Position numbers and translations under genes: made by a program
NCBI GenBank assembly: GCA_028023455.1
Contig: JAQFVV010000020.1
Location: 3,827,092-3,891,091 of the forward strand
Reading direction: 5' to 3'
Source: Epiperipatus broadwayi
Lineage: Eukaryota > Onychophora > Udeonychophora > Euonychophora > Peripatidae
DNA length: 64,000 nt
Shown here: positions 24,880 through 38,028 of the stretch, piece by piece
Numbering within the stretch: position 1 is the first letter of the stretch
Layout: each line of letters begins with the position of its first letter
The notes under the pieces: generated by a model
What the model was told of the DNA's origin: nothing
What the model saw: the letters and a program-made list of their open reading frames with translations, nothing else
Databases searched by the model: none

Positions 24880-25749
24880 ATAACTTTAATTTAGAATCTA
24901 AAAATAGCACACTTGATTCAGCTAAATCAAAAAAATATTCGTACCTATTAACAAAAATAATAGAGATTTTCCAATGAACCTGAACTAATCATGATCCTCC
25001 ATATCATAAGATCTCTCACGTTTTTTGAAAATATTTTAATGTAATATAGTTTTTTTTCTTGGGCAGTTACATAACATTGGATTATCACTAATTTTATGAA
25101 GGAAATATCTCATTAAATGTTGTAAATAAATCATTTTTTATAGCGCGATGTTTGTAAACTGTAATATTTAACACAGATGTGCAACAGCGTAATGCTGTGT
25201 TAAATATTAAATGTTGTAGGGAATTCATTTATAGATTCAAACACATATTTGTGTAAAGGGTGTCTTTTGTTGTTATATTCTTGTTAATGATATAAAAAAA
25301 TGAAACATTTTTTGAATTCATACTTGATAAGGCATTATATTTTTCATTACCTTTTAATACTTGTTAAAGTTCTTTGAAAATTAATATATAAAAATTCATT
25401 TTAAAAGCTAATGTTTTTTTCTTAAATAAACATAATTAGATTCTTTGGTATGCATTTTCTTTCTACACACACACACACACACATATATATATAGTATAAC
25501 TGATGTAAATTGGTATTTTTCTACATTGTACCTAATATATAAATTAACCACTTAATTAATAATATAATAATACAGCTTTAAAAATTATCTGTAATATACA
25601 TTTAACAGCTTTGACATCATCCTAAATAATCAAGCAATCAATTCAATTTATTTAATTACTGCGTGACTCACAACATCAACTTTCAGCTAGCAGCTAGAGT
25701 AGACCAAGTAAGCAGTTTTTCAAAACAATGAATGAAATCCATTCCTGTC
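24880..25749. other. AT-rich intergenic stretch, no gene seen
   Basis: Contains an (AC)n(TA)n microsatellite near 25465-25494 and nothing coding. Confidence 0.4.
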
Positions 25750-26262
25750 AAATAATATCAGTTGCTATTATTGACTTAACTAGTGCAATAAAAAATGAGG
25801 CCACAAGCACGTTTGGTTATCTATTATTTAATAATAATAAGCATCAATTTATTTTGACTATAATTGTTAGTATTTTTATATACATATGGCAATTAATTAT
25901 AATACATTATATTACAGATAAACAATTAGTATAATAATCATTAATTACAATTAGAGGCTAAGGCATATAGAAATTGTAATATAGACCAGGATATTTCATA
26001 TCTAAATCTCATTTCTTCACCTTTAACGGGGATTCTACTTGGTTGAAGTTCACTAAGCTTCTGGACGCACATTGAAACCAATATAGAAAACCTGGAATAA
26101 ATAGCTAACAGATATTTATGTAACACACACACAGTCCTTACAGAAAACTTCTATCCTTTTATTATTGGTTAGTTGATTAATTGCCTGCACAATCTATTTT
26201 CTATTTCTATGTTTACTTATCATCTTTAACACATTACACTTGCCGTTTTAATGTTCACACAC
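25750..26262 (-). repeat. 3' LTR of the Ty3/gypsy element
   Basis: It matches the right LTR over its length: ATTGACTTAACTAG, AAAAAATGAGG, TACATTATATTACAGATAA, ACAATTAGTATA, AGCTTCTGGACGCA, CCGGAATAA-like AGCTAACAGATATTTATG and TTTTCTATTTCTATGTTTAC. It has no insertion at the position where the right LTR carries the foldback, so it is the empty-site reference. Confidence 0.75.
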
Positions 26263-26499
26263 AGTACTATCCCGCATATTCCTGAGACACTCTGCAGACT
26301 GTTTATTTTGATTTTCTCTGGAGTTGCAAATATAATCTTTTAGATAATCTAGGGATTGATGTTGACAATGGTTGTGGATTCATCATATTGGGTTCTTCTG
26401 GTTAGCATCAGTAATGGTATGAGTCTATGCAATCTTGTTAAGTGATTTTCATTTTTGATCGAATTCGCACAATTAATGTCTGCATTTGTTTTAGCCTAG

Positions 26500-27345
26500 T
26501 ATTCTCTAATGTGATTTATATGTTGCCTGCGGGTAATTTCTATAATGATTTGCACTTCTATGTGGTTCAAAAGTACTTTCTTTATTTGGCTTTTGATTCA
26601 CACTTTCCATAAGTTATCTTTTATCCACATCTTTTCTTCAGCAGTTTAGTTATTTACAGGAATTTTTATTGGTTATTCTTTCTTCAGCAAGAGGATGGAC
26701 ATATTGGTTCTCAATTTCCTTTCCATCAATACTTCTGCTTATGATTTACCGATGATTATAGATGACATATGTTGTTGCAGCATTGCTACATCCAGAGCTT
26801 CTTTGATGCTTGGGCAACATAATCTATTTAGAACTAACTTCATTTGTTGCACCATATTCTCTGCCATTTCATTTGATTAGGGGTGACAAGATGGTTCTGG
26901 TACATGACATAGTCCTGACTCTTCCAAAAAGGCTTTAAATTCTTCTGAAGTGAATTCAGTCACATTATCAAAAATAAGTACCCCCAGAGAACCATGATAC
27001 CTAAAGTTTTGTGCATACAGTTTCTTTTGCATTCATATTATTTACAAGTTTGTGTTCTACCCACTTTAAGGCAGCATATACTAATACAAATATAATGTTG
27101 CAATCTATTGGACCATGATGTTCAATATGTACCTGGCTCTACGGTCTATTTTCTTTAGCCCCTGGTGAATACTTTTTTTGGGGGGGGGAAGTTTGTGGTA
27201 GATTGACAAGGTTTGTACATATTTATATGTTTTTTCTATGTTGTTGCTAATGCCTGACTAGTATTGAGCAAGACCTTTCACTCTCACTATGCCAGAATGT
27301 CCTTGGTGAATTAGTTTTAATATTTTTTATGACCTATGAGTAAAA
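26500..27345 (-). pseudogene. Ty3/gypsy integrase relic
   Basis: Integrase joins retrotransposon cDNA to host DNA. Recognisable pieces in order: H2C2 zinc-binding region (LIHQGHSGIVRVKGLAQY near 27320-27265), catalytic core start (HHGPIDCNIIFVLVYAALKW-like text near 27120-27055, in shifted frames), core centre (DNVTEFTSEEFKAFLEESGL near 26970-26910), the SNEMAENMVQQMKLVLNR helix (near 26878-26825), the RKLRTNMSILL segment and a C-terminal HINHIRE end near 26520. Stops and frameshifts separate the pieces. Catalytic residues are only partly preserved. It is a dead copy. Confidence 0.8.
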
Positions 27346-27719
27346 TCAAAAGTCAATTGCCATTTATAATACATCCATTCAATGTTAACAGTTGTTGGCA
27401 AGCCATCCATAGCGATTGGTTTAGATAGGGTGGGCATTTACTTCACCATCCATTTCTAATCCACCAAATCAGTGTTTTGATTTCTGTGGTTTGTGTTGAT
27501 TACAATTTCACTGTTGATTGACTCAGCTTTCTAATGATCTAAAAAATGTATTTCCACATGGGGTCTTGGAACTTTTCTAGGTTTTACTTTGAGTGGGTTT
27601 TGTTCCCATGTGACAGTTGATCTCAACAGGTTTTATGTTTACTTTGTTTCACTATAAATAGTTTTGGGAATTTAACCTTTACTTTTTCTATATGCACTTT
27701 ATTTCACAGCCATATTTTA

Positions 27720-28235
27720 ATCCCTAATGGTATAAACTATTCCTTGCCAATCAAGTGTTAATTACTTTTTACAATATATAAATTTAAGGTTTTTCAACAA
27801 TAATATGTGGTTACCACTATTCTCACTAAGTCAATGGGGTTCCCATTTGTGTTCCTTGCCCTTACCCCATACTTTAAATTCTTGGTTTTGTACTTTTTAG
27901 TTCTGTACTTAGTGTGATCCAGTCTCTGTAGGGTATTATGGATATACTTGCCCCACTATCTATTTCCATTTTGACTAATTTTCCACATATTTTCACTATC
28001 AGCATTATTTGTTTGCTATTGTTTGTCTCAGCTTTATCGATTTCTGTGAGGCATCCCAAATTTCTCATTTTGTTTCTCAGAAACTCGTTTGTTTCTTTAG
28101 ATTATTTAGTTTTGATATGGAAAATTCTTGCTAAGTGATCCACCTTTCCATAATTGTTAAATCTTGTGTTCTTGCTGTTGCACTTGCATGCAAGGTGACC
28201 CACCTTTCTATAGTGAATACACTCCCAATGAGTTT
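27720..28235 (-). pseudogene. Ty3/gypsy nucleocapsid and aspartic protease relic
   Basis: The - strand frame 28068-27874 contains VKMEIDSGASISIIPYRDW. DSGA is the active-site signature of retropepsins, and it is followed by the expected ALARNSLYH-type segment near 27740. Upstream, two CCHC-like knuckles remain: CIHYRKVGHLACKC, with Tyr in place of the second Cys, and a more decayed copy about 45 bases later. Two knuckles ahead of the protease fit the Mag lineage. Confidence 0.75.
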
Positions 28236-28339
28236 TCATTTTTTTCTTCCCTGCTCATTTTTAGGATTGATGTTTGATTTAGGCTACCCACATCTGATTT
28301 TGAAATTCATTCACATTATTGATTAGTAAAACATGAGTA

Positions 28340-28960
28340 ATTCCCTTTTTTAAATTGCTTATGTAAAAGTTAACTCAGGGATGGCCAACAGTTGCTGATG
28401 GGGTCTGATGTCATTCATTCCCATAGGAATTGGTTCAATAAGGCCTCATCTAAATAATTGCCATACACATGGTTTCTATCCAAATTTCTTAATGCCATAT
28501 GTAGACTCTGTAACCTTCCTCTTTTACTCCACATCTGTTATATGTGGCCTGGTTATGTGTTTTGATGGTTCATGACTAAAATGATTATTTAGCTACTTAA
28601 TAACTTAAACACAAGTTAAACTTTCAGGGTCATCAGGTTGACAATCACTTTGTGATCTCAATCAATTATGGACCCCCAAAAAACAAGTGTGGTGATTTTA
28701 GTAACATTGTCTTTCATCTTATTGACTACAAAATATTTAGTTATATAAGTTGTATATATGGGCCACTCAGAGGAGTAGCTGTGATCAAGTTCTCCTATAT
28801 CTGGGTGAATACCATATTCATTATCTCTATCAATTTTTTAATGTCATTACTAGCTTTCTGCTCCGTGCTTTTGTGACTCAACTCTTTAGATTCATGCTTT
28901 TTTTCAATTTCTTTCTGACTGTGACAAGCTGGCTTTTTTTAATTGTCCATCTATGCAAGT
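28340..28960 (-). pseudogene. Ty3/gypsy gag relic
   Basis: Short matches to Mag-type gag in order: WPIYTTYITKYFVVNKMKDN (about 28775-28710), a VTKITTL segment and RNLDRNHVYGNYLDEALLNQ (about 28480-28420), which aligns with the conserved 'LR.L...C.FGD.L.EALRD' region. Several stops and frameshifts. The + strand frames here are shadows. Confidence 0.65.
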
Positions 28961-28964
28961 TATG

Positions 28965-30105
28965 CTATATATTGATTTAACTGGTACTATAAAAAATGAG
29001 AACATGAGGATGTTTGGTTGTCTATTTTTTAATAATAATAAGAAATAATTTATACAACTGGAATTGATAGTATTTTTATGTATTTAGATACATATGGTAA
29101 TTAGTTACACATAATTGTAATACATTATATTACAGATAAACAATTAGTATAGTAATTCTTAGTTAGAATTAGAGCCATAAGCATACAAAAATTATAATAT
29201 AGACTGGGTGGCCTATTTCATACCCAAATTCTATATCTTCATCTTCATCTGGAATAAATTCACTCAGCTTCTAGATGTATATAATAAATAATCGCTTTGT
29301 GTCTATATTTGTAATGAATAAGATATATGCGATATATATTTCACACAAATAAAATGATGAGTGCATAAAGTAAACAAATAAATAATTAACTATAGAGCAT
29401 ATTTAGCTTAGTACTTTAAAAGAATACCTTCATTATATGTGCTAAGTAAAACTGTTGCTATGAGAGATGCAAAGTATATGCAAATTGTTTGCCATTTTTT
29501 TGGAAATTGCGTAACACATCTCTTTTGTTCCTTGAATTTCAGTCCAAATTAACAAAAAAGATATGTGTTACACAATTTCCAAAAAATGACAAACATAATT
29601 TGCATATACTTTGCATCTCTCATAATAAGATATTTATTAATTTGGACTGTAATTCAATGACAAAAGAGATACGTGTTACTCATATCCAAAAAATGGCAAA
29701 CATAATTTGCATATACTTTGCATCTCTCATAGCAACAGTTTTGCTCCGCAATTCACTTCGCACACAGCTTTGATAATGAAGGTATTCCTTCGAAAGTACT
29801 AAAATAAATATACTCAATAGCCAATTATTTATTTATTATTGCATTTCATTTATTTGTTTACTTTACGCATTCATCATTGTATTTGTGTGAAATATATATC
29901 GTATATAACTTCTAGATGTATGTTGACGCCAATATAGAAGACCCGGAATAATTAGCTAACTGGTATTTATAGAACACCCACAGTCCTTGTAGAAATCCAT
30001 TATAGTTCATTAATTTCCTGCTCAGCTTGTTTTCTATTTCTATGTTTACTTGTCTTCTTTAATACATTAATACTTCTCTGCTTCATGTACACACACAACA
30101 TAAAT
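28965..30105 (-). repeat. 5' LTR of the Ty3/gypsy element, interrupted
   Basis: The LTR is split at 29280/29909 by a foldback element. Left part 28965-29280 and right part 29922-30105 join into a sequence colinear with the left LTR. Substitutions between the two LTRs are frequent by eye, so the element is old. Confidence 0.75.
29268..29921. mobile_element. foldback element inserted in the 5' LTR, 13-bp target duplication
   Basis: Exact flanks CTTCTAGATGTAT occur at 29268-29280 and 29909-29921. The body 29281-29908 is 628 bp. The arms pair from GCGATATATATTTCACACAAA on the left with its near-complement on the right, through GAATACCTTCATTAT, CTGTTGCTATGAGAGATGCA and AAGTATATGCAAATT. The centre repeats the GAGAGATGCAAAGTATATGC module a third time. 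The left end has about 45 extra bases without a partner. The 94-codon frame inside has no family resemblance. Confidence 0.85.
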
Positions 30106-32235
<2,130 letters not shown>

Positions 32236-32699
32236 GGTTAATGACTACTTTAGCCATATGACACCACATATCGCTTCCATAAAGTACACAAAAACTAACA
32301 ACAAACTTCAATACTAAATAATTAATGAAGCATGAAATATATTTCGTAAAACAAGCAGAAACAATTTATTGTACTCATTATACAAAAAATATTAATAAAA
32401 GAATTTAATAAAATAAATAAAATCAACAAAAAATTGATATATTTTATAATTTAAAACTAAATATTTTATTTTATTTTGATCAAATCAAATAAAAAAAAAT
32501 TATGAATAATGTTGTGGGTGCGATATAAAATGACTGCCATTCAATATATATTATAAATAAGAGGGGGTAGCTATAATCATTCTCTGGTGGCTGACGCATT
32601 GTAGCACATCCTTCTGCCACTAGATGTCTCTTGGGGATATCCTGCTGAGGAAAGAGTGTAGCTCTAGAGAAAAATTAGAGACAATCTTAAATAAGTATG

Positions 32700-34215
32700 T
32701 AATTGATATAGAAAGATGTTAGATGTGAAGAACAAAATGATAACAAACATAAAAGCACATTGTATTGGAAATATTCGTTTTACAGAAAATGAATTAAATG
32801 ATGCAGGGAAGAAGTTGAAAAGTGGAAAGTCAAGAGGTTTAGACGGATAAGAAGCAGAGATGGTGATGAAGTTGAGAAATAGGGAGAAATTAAATCTAGT
32901 ATTATGTTTTAATAAGATGGCACAGCAGACAGAATTTCCAAATATCTGGAATAATACAAGAGTAAGGTAATTATTTAAAGAAAAGAATAAAGGTAATAGA
33001 AAGGTAAACAATTATAGCCCAAAAGTAGCAACATCAGTGTTATATAAAGTTTTTGCATATATGGTAGCTGGAAGGGTGGCATAGTGGATTATATCTAAGT
33101 ATTAAAAGAAATTATAGACAGGAGCAATAAATATGAGTCTCCATTATACTTTGGATTTATAGATTATGAAAAGATATTTGTTTCTATAAGCATTTATATG
33201 GTGATTAAAACATTGGATCCTCAAAATTTAACCCAAGTTATTGTAATATTCTGAAAAATATTTATCAAATTGCAATAGAAATTATTAGAATGCATTGTTA
33301 TATTAAAGTGACTAACATTTATATTAATATCATTCATGTTCTTCCTTACTTTTTACAATGTTTTTTTACAACCCATTATTGACGGTTTCAATTTCTCCAG
33401 CAGTCTTCAGAACTTTTACTTATATTTTCAAATATAAATATTAGTAATAAAGAATATAAATGATATTAATATAATATGGGTTTGGCAATGCAATAAGAAA
33501 GACTAACATTGATAAGAGTGTATCTCCAAGTCTTTTTACAACAGTTTTACAAAAGGATTATAATAGGAGAATAACAAAAAGAAAAATAAATGGAGATTTT
33601 GCAGTTAAGTAATTGTTTTCATAAATAATGCTTCAGAGATTCATGAAATGTTGCAAGAGTTATCAGATAAAGATGAAAAAGTAAGTCTAAAGACGAATAA
33701 AGGCTAAAGTAATTTTTATAGATTTTCTCAGAAGAAAATAAAGATTGATAATCACGAATTAGAATAAGTTAACAACTACAAATAACTTGATAAGATTGTT
33801 AATACAAATGGAAATATAATGAATAAAATTTATCATAGAATTAAACTTGGAATGCACAGGACAGAAGTAACTTAATATTAAAAGAAAGTATGCCTATGTA
33901 TTTAAAAATAAGCACTTTCATTTAGAAGTAATACAGAGATTTCAAGCCACTTAATAAAGTGTAGGGAGAAGAACGATTCAGACGTAAAATACTTGATTGA
34001 GAGAACAATCAGGTATTATTGACAGATTGGAAGAATTAGAAGATTGAAATGGAAATGGATTAGACATAAATGAACTGTTGAAGTCTTAATTGAACTGGAT
34101 TCCATGAGATTATTAAAAAATATGATTGATGGAAAAGAGAGACATTTGATTGAAGAAACTGTATTAGATTTTGAAAATCCTTCATCTTGCAGTATAATGC
34201 CAATGGTTGAAAAGA
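32700..34215 (+). pseudogene. RTE-type LINE, decayed reverse transcriptase and 3' end
   Basis: Recognisable reverse transcriptase pieces in order, broken by stops and frameshifts: ENELNDAGKKLKSGKSRGLDG (near 32785-32850), EFPNIWNNTRVR and NNYSPKVATSVLYKVFAYMV (near 32935-33070), LFINNASEIHEMLQELSDKD (near 33617-33680), then IDNHELE...NNYK.LDKIV and HRIKLGMHRTEV. These follow the usual RTE order: 'GKSPGLDG', 'NYRGI.LLSV..K', the '..LF......L...L' palm segment, and the 'YLG..I' segment. A 3' tail with CTTCATCTTGCAGT and GATGATGATTATA ends near 34215, as in the copy at 7190. The 5' endonuclease region is absent. Confidence 0.8.
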
Positions 34216-34288
34216 TGATGATTATAAAAAATATGTTTTAAGGATCACTTAACTTAGTACTACCTTTATCTTACTTTAATATTTTATA

Positions 34289-34748
34289 TATAAGGGGTTT
34301 GAAATCAGACTTTCACATGACCTTCAACTATCTATGCTATCTCATATTGCTGACACACTTGATCAGACACATGTTAAAAAAATAATCACTAATATATTTA
34401 TTTTGTGCTACACCAGTTGGTTCAGTTTACTGTCTCTACCCACACAATCAATGCTCAGCTTATATTACGATAGCCAATCTTCATACCTTTAATGGACATG
34501 CTTCAATACACTCTACCCACAACTCTTCAGCTGTCCATTTTATTGAAAATCTGATGATGGAAGCATTGATTGTGGATATGTGTGGAGATGATAATCTGAA
34601 CCATCTGATGAGTGTGGTTTATCACAAAATACATATATTGGTGATTATTTATCTTTTTGACGTGTGTGATCAAGTGTGTCAGCAGAAGGAGGTAGCATGG
34701 ATAGTTGAGAGTCATGTGAAAGTCTGAGTTCAAACCCCTATATATTAT
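34289..34748. mobile_element. family-B foldback element 3 (hammerhead-bearing)
   Basis: The left arm starts TATAAGGGGTTTGAAATCAG and the right arm ends with its near-complement (CTGAGTTCAAACCCCTATA). Between them CTTTCACATGAC, CTATCTATGCTA, TGACACACTTGATCA and AATCACTAATATATTTATTTTG each recur inverted. A + strand hammerhead core lies at 34599-34643 and a more damaged opposite copy near 34385-34440. No convincing target duplication was found. Confidence 0.75.
34599..34643 (+). ncRNA. hammerhead ribozyme-like core, family B copy 3
   Basis: AACCAT, CTGATGA, stem II GTG-(loop)-CAC, AAAAT, stem III ATA-(CA)-TAT, H17 = A, then TTGGTG. Stem II and stem III are intact and stem I has four of five pairs. 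G12 is lost (AAAA for GAAA), so this copy is probably inactive. Confidence 0.55.
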
Positions 34749-35676
34749 ATATTGAAGTGCAGATATGTCTGTACTGTAGAAAAAATTCATATATTATTCT
34801 AATATTATATATAAATACAATTTTTACACCTTACTTTAAACACTTTTTAGAAATTTTTTTAAGAAAGTGAAATAGGAATGGCTCTGAAGAAGACTGCCGG
34901 ACAATGAGAACATCTGATTGCATGTGTATGTTTGCAATAAAAAATTTAAGTGTACAAATTGCACTTAGGTAAATCTCAATAGTTACATACTTTTTATAAA
35001 ATTATGCAATTCTTCAAAACTTGTACTGTTCAAGTTAATATGAAAAGGTAATAATAACACTAAAATAAGATTTAAAGCACTGAGCTAGCTTTCGGCAGAT
35101 TGTTTTTATGTTTTGAGTCTATTTTATTTATGTTGATTTATTTACAACCCTACATAGAATTGTACATAAACATTATCTATTATGTAGCTATTAAGACAAT
35201 ATACTAAGGAGTGATGAAATAAGATATAACAGATGTGAGATTTCATTATGTATTTTAAATTTAAAACAATTATAAAATTTATATATTTCATATAAATAAT
35301 TTTTCTTTTACTAATTTATATCTACTTTTTAAAAATAATGCTTAACAAAAATTATTTTAATTATTTTATTAATCACTATCAATAAAAAATAGATGAAAGT
35401 CATTCTGCTTGTTGAGTTGAATTTTTTCATACAAGTCTTCAATTGCTGCTAGTGTTTGCTTATTGGAGCCACTTATAGATTCTAAGCTAATAAATAGCTT
35501 TTGTAAACCTACAAAAGATAATATATGTGTAAATAATAATAGATATTACATGTAAGCTTCAATATTATTTTTATACTATAATTGTTTTTTATAGTAATTG
35601 GTATGTCTTTTAATTTCAGTATTCAGGAGTAGGCATATCAATTATTATAATAAATTACTATAAAATGAATCTGGAA
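34749..35676. other. AT-rich stretch, no gene seen
   Basis: No coding region or repeat is supported. Confidence 0.4.
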
Positions 35677-35766
35677 CATTATATATATATATATATATAT
35701 ATAATGAAACATTATATATATATATATATATATATAATGAATCTGGAACATTATATATATATATAT
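35677..35766. repeat. (TA)n tracts within a short tandem duplication
   Basis: The unit AATCTGGAACATT followed by (AT)n and AATGA is repeated, giving three (AT)n tracts framed by ACATT...AATG. Confidence 0.8.
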
Positions 35767-35923
35767 TGAATTAAAAATTTCCATAGATTGTTTTTATAAT
35801 AAAGAATAGATATGAGGAGATAATATCCATGTAAACAACGAGATAAACTTTAACCTTTGATGTTGCCAAGAAATTATCAGTTACTATTTGTCAACCCCTG
35901 ACCCGAAACAATTATATATATAT

Positions 35924-36422
35924 TGTAATGGTCAAGTTTGTACATTTGCATAACAGGATCTAGAATCCAAGCAAAGATACCATAACTGGCAGGACCAGGT
36001 GTGATACATCCCAAATCCAACCAAGCTTAAACTTGTTTGCCAGAACTCAAAGACCCTACAAACGACCATGCTTGAAGTTACACATAGTATTTCTATTTTT
36101 CATGATCGGCATAGGTCAGGGAGAAACATAAGACTCAGGGACTTAAATATATATATTAACTAATTTAAATGCTACCAGCATGGATATTAAACATAACATT
36201 TATAAATTGTAATTAATGCAGAGATGGTTGTATCAAACATATATAATTAACTAAGAAGGAATTAGATTGAGATAAGAAAGAGAAATCACAAAACCAGAAT
36301 AAGTTAAGCATTTATTTATTAAATGATAAAATAATTAGATATAATGAAAAAATCATGTCGAAAAGCACACAGGCTTTATAAAATGAGGACTTAACATGTC
36401 TTTTCATTAATTTCTAATTACA
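35924..36422 (+). mobile_element. solo LTR-like element between (AT)n tracts, copy 2
   Basis: It starts TGTAATGGTCAAG after ATATATAT and ends CTAATTACA before ATATATAT, 499 bp. TG...CA ends with a short inverted TGTAAT/ATTACA and flanking (AT)n fit an LTR inserted in a TA microsatellite. It is homologous to 16499-17010 over most of its length. No coding capacity. Confidence 0.55.
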
Positions 36423-36436
36423 ATATATATATATAT

Positions 36437-37680
36437 TGTAACAGTATGGTCTGATATACCCGGATGTTCCGGTCTGCAAGTACATTTGAACACGCAGATC
36501 AACTTTACCAATCAGCTGGTTTGTCCTATATATATATATATTCCAACCTAATCCCAATCTAAAAGTTCTGGTGCACCTATCTGCTATATCCCAAAGTTTA
36601 CAGTGCCAAATGCAACAGTCCTGTCCATCCATGCATATAAGTGAAAGAGAGCAAGCTCGCATCTAACTACTGATGGACCTAGGGTCTTCATGTAGGATGC
36701 TAGAGATAAAACGATGAAATACCTGACTCATGATTACATCCATCTTCAATAGACTAGCCTAAGCATCATCCACTAAATCTACATGCAATCCAAATCAGTT
36801 CATCTCACATCATACCACTCTTTTCCAAAACTGTTGCCTCAGATATTCAAACTCAGGAAAAATTCGCATTCGACTTTCTTAACAGGTGTGTATTTATGCA
36901 AAATATTAATCCATGGCTAAAACAATACATCCTATCTATTAAACAAAATATAACCTCTATTTAATGTTCTCTCCTATGCTTATTAAACAATAATGTGATG
37001 TGTGCATGTGTAAAATATTGGTTAGAAGATGCAATGTAAGTGCTTAATTGAATGTAAATGCTCGTTCAACAAAACTACAGAGATCTTGTTAATTTACAAA
37101 ACTTCATAATATTTATTTACAAACAAAAATAGAATATACTTAAACATAAATATAAATTCTTAAACAACTTAGAAAAGAAAAAAAAATTTCCACATAGAAA
37201 AATATTTAAAAAAATCTCAATAAAGAAAAATATTTAAAAATGCCTATAAATTACTTGGATATCTCTATATATTTACAGTTTTTATAGTCTATGCTGATAA
37301 TAATAATAAAACAAATGATTAATTCAAAATGAGATTGCTAACATTAAGTAAATTTAACTGCAACCTCAGATATAAAAATCGTGAAAAAATATAATGGTAA
37401 CACAACACAGAATATGATAGAACACAATATAAAGAATAGTATTTAAAAAAAAAGTTAGTCATTTATTCACTTTATCTTAAGAAATATTAGTAACATATAT
37501 ATATATATATAATTAGTCGTGTCATGTGGTACATATTTTATATCAGTGGCTTTTAAAAAAAATATTAAAAATCTCTTTCCGGTAAATAGTCTAGTGAAGC
37601 ACTTAATTGTTTGTGCATATTTCAATCTCATATCTGTCTGTAGAAAGTAAATCATCTAAACTTTATTAAAAAAATAAATA
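36437..37680. other. second TGTAAC-starting repeat and AT-rich sequence
   Basis: Immediately after a 14-bp AT tract a new sequence starts TGTAACAGTATGG and is GC-richer to about 36860. Its right end was not located. The rest is AT-rich with no coding region. The small - strand frames at 36414-36662 and 37467-37655 have no family resemblance. Confidence 0.4.
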
Positions 37681-37688
37681 AACTTTTA

Positions 37689-37941
37689 GGTAAAGGTTTA
37701 CTATAATGGTCTATCTATGTTTGCCCTCTATTATTTAAAATAAATTGTTTGAGAATTTTAGGTGTATGTTATTATATTACAAATAAATTAAAATTTAAAT
37801 AAATGTAAAAGATAATAAAAAAAAACCTTTTTAAGGAATTTGAATGTTGGATTAATTACATGACATTAATTAAAAGAATTACTTTTAATTTCTTTGAAAG
37901 TTAAGAATTTAAACTGTCTACAACTTAAGAATTTAAAATAA
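37689..37941 (+). repeat. left terminal inverted repeat of the Merlin element
   Basis: 253 bp, complementary to 39069-39328 with a handful of substitutions and small gaps. This is much longer than the roughly 25-bp ends usually described for Merlin. Confidence 0.9.
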
Positions 37942-38028
37942 CTACATTTATAGCACCTGTTGCAAAAAAAGACATCCTATGTGTTCAACGGCGTGAAGCA
38001 CATGTGTACAGTTTTATAGTTGGAAAAA

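Larger units (their letters stand above)
25750..30105 (-). mobile_element. decayed Mag-like Ty3/gypsy retrotransposon with both LTRs
   Basis: The LTR-like flanks 25750-26262 and 28965-30105 are homologous to each other and are described separately. Between them the - strand carries, in order, gag (about 28960 to 28340), zinc knuckles (about 28235 to 28140), aspartic protease (about 28040 to 27720) and integrase (about 27330 to 26500), all with stops and frameshifts. Reverse transcriptase and RNase H are missing. The gag-pol style matches the animal elements often labelled 'K02A2.6-like'. Limits are approximate because LTR ends are eroded. Confidence 0.8.

Noticed and set aside
25728-26132. 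Small ORFs at 25728 (+) and 25941 (-)
   Set aside because: They lie within the LTR and have no counterpart frame in the other LTR.
27938-28980. Several + strand frames of 63-76 codons
   Set aside because: Shadows of the - strand gag and protease relic.
29268-29921. Hammerhead in the third foldback family
   Set aside because: A TGATGAGTGCATAAAG stretch looks superficially similar, but C3 is absent and no GAAA or stems are in place.
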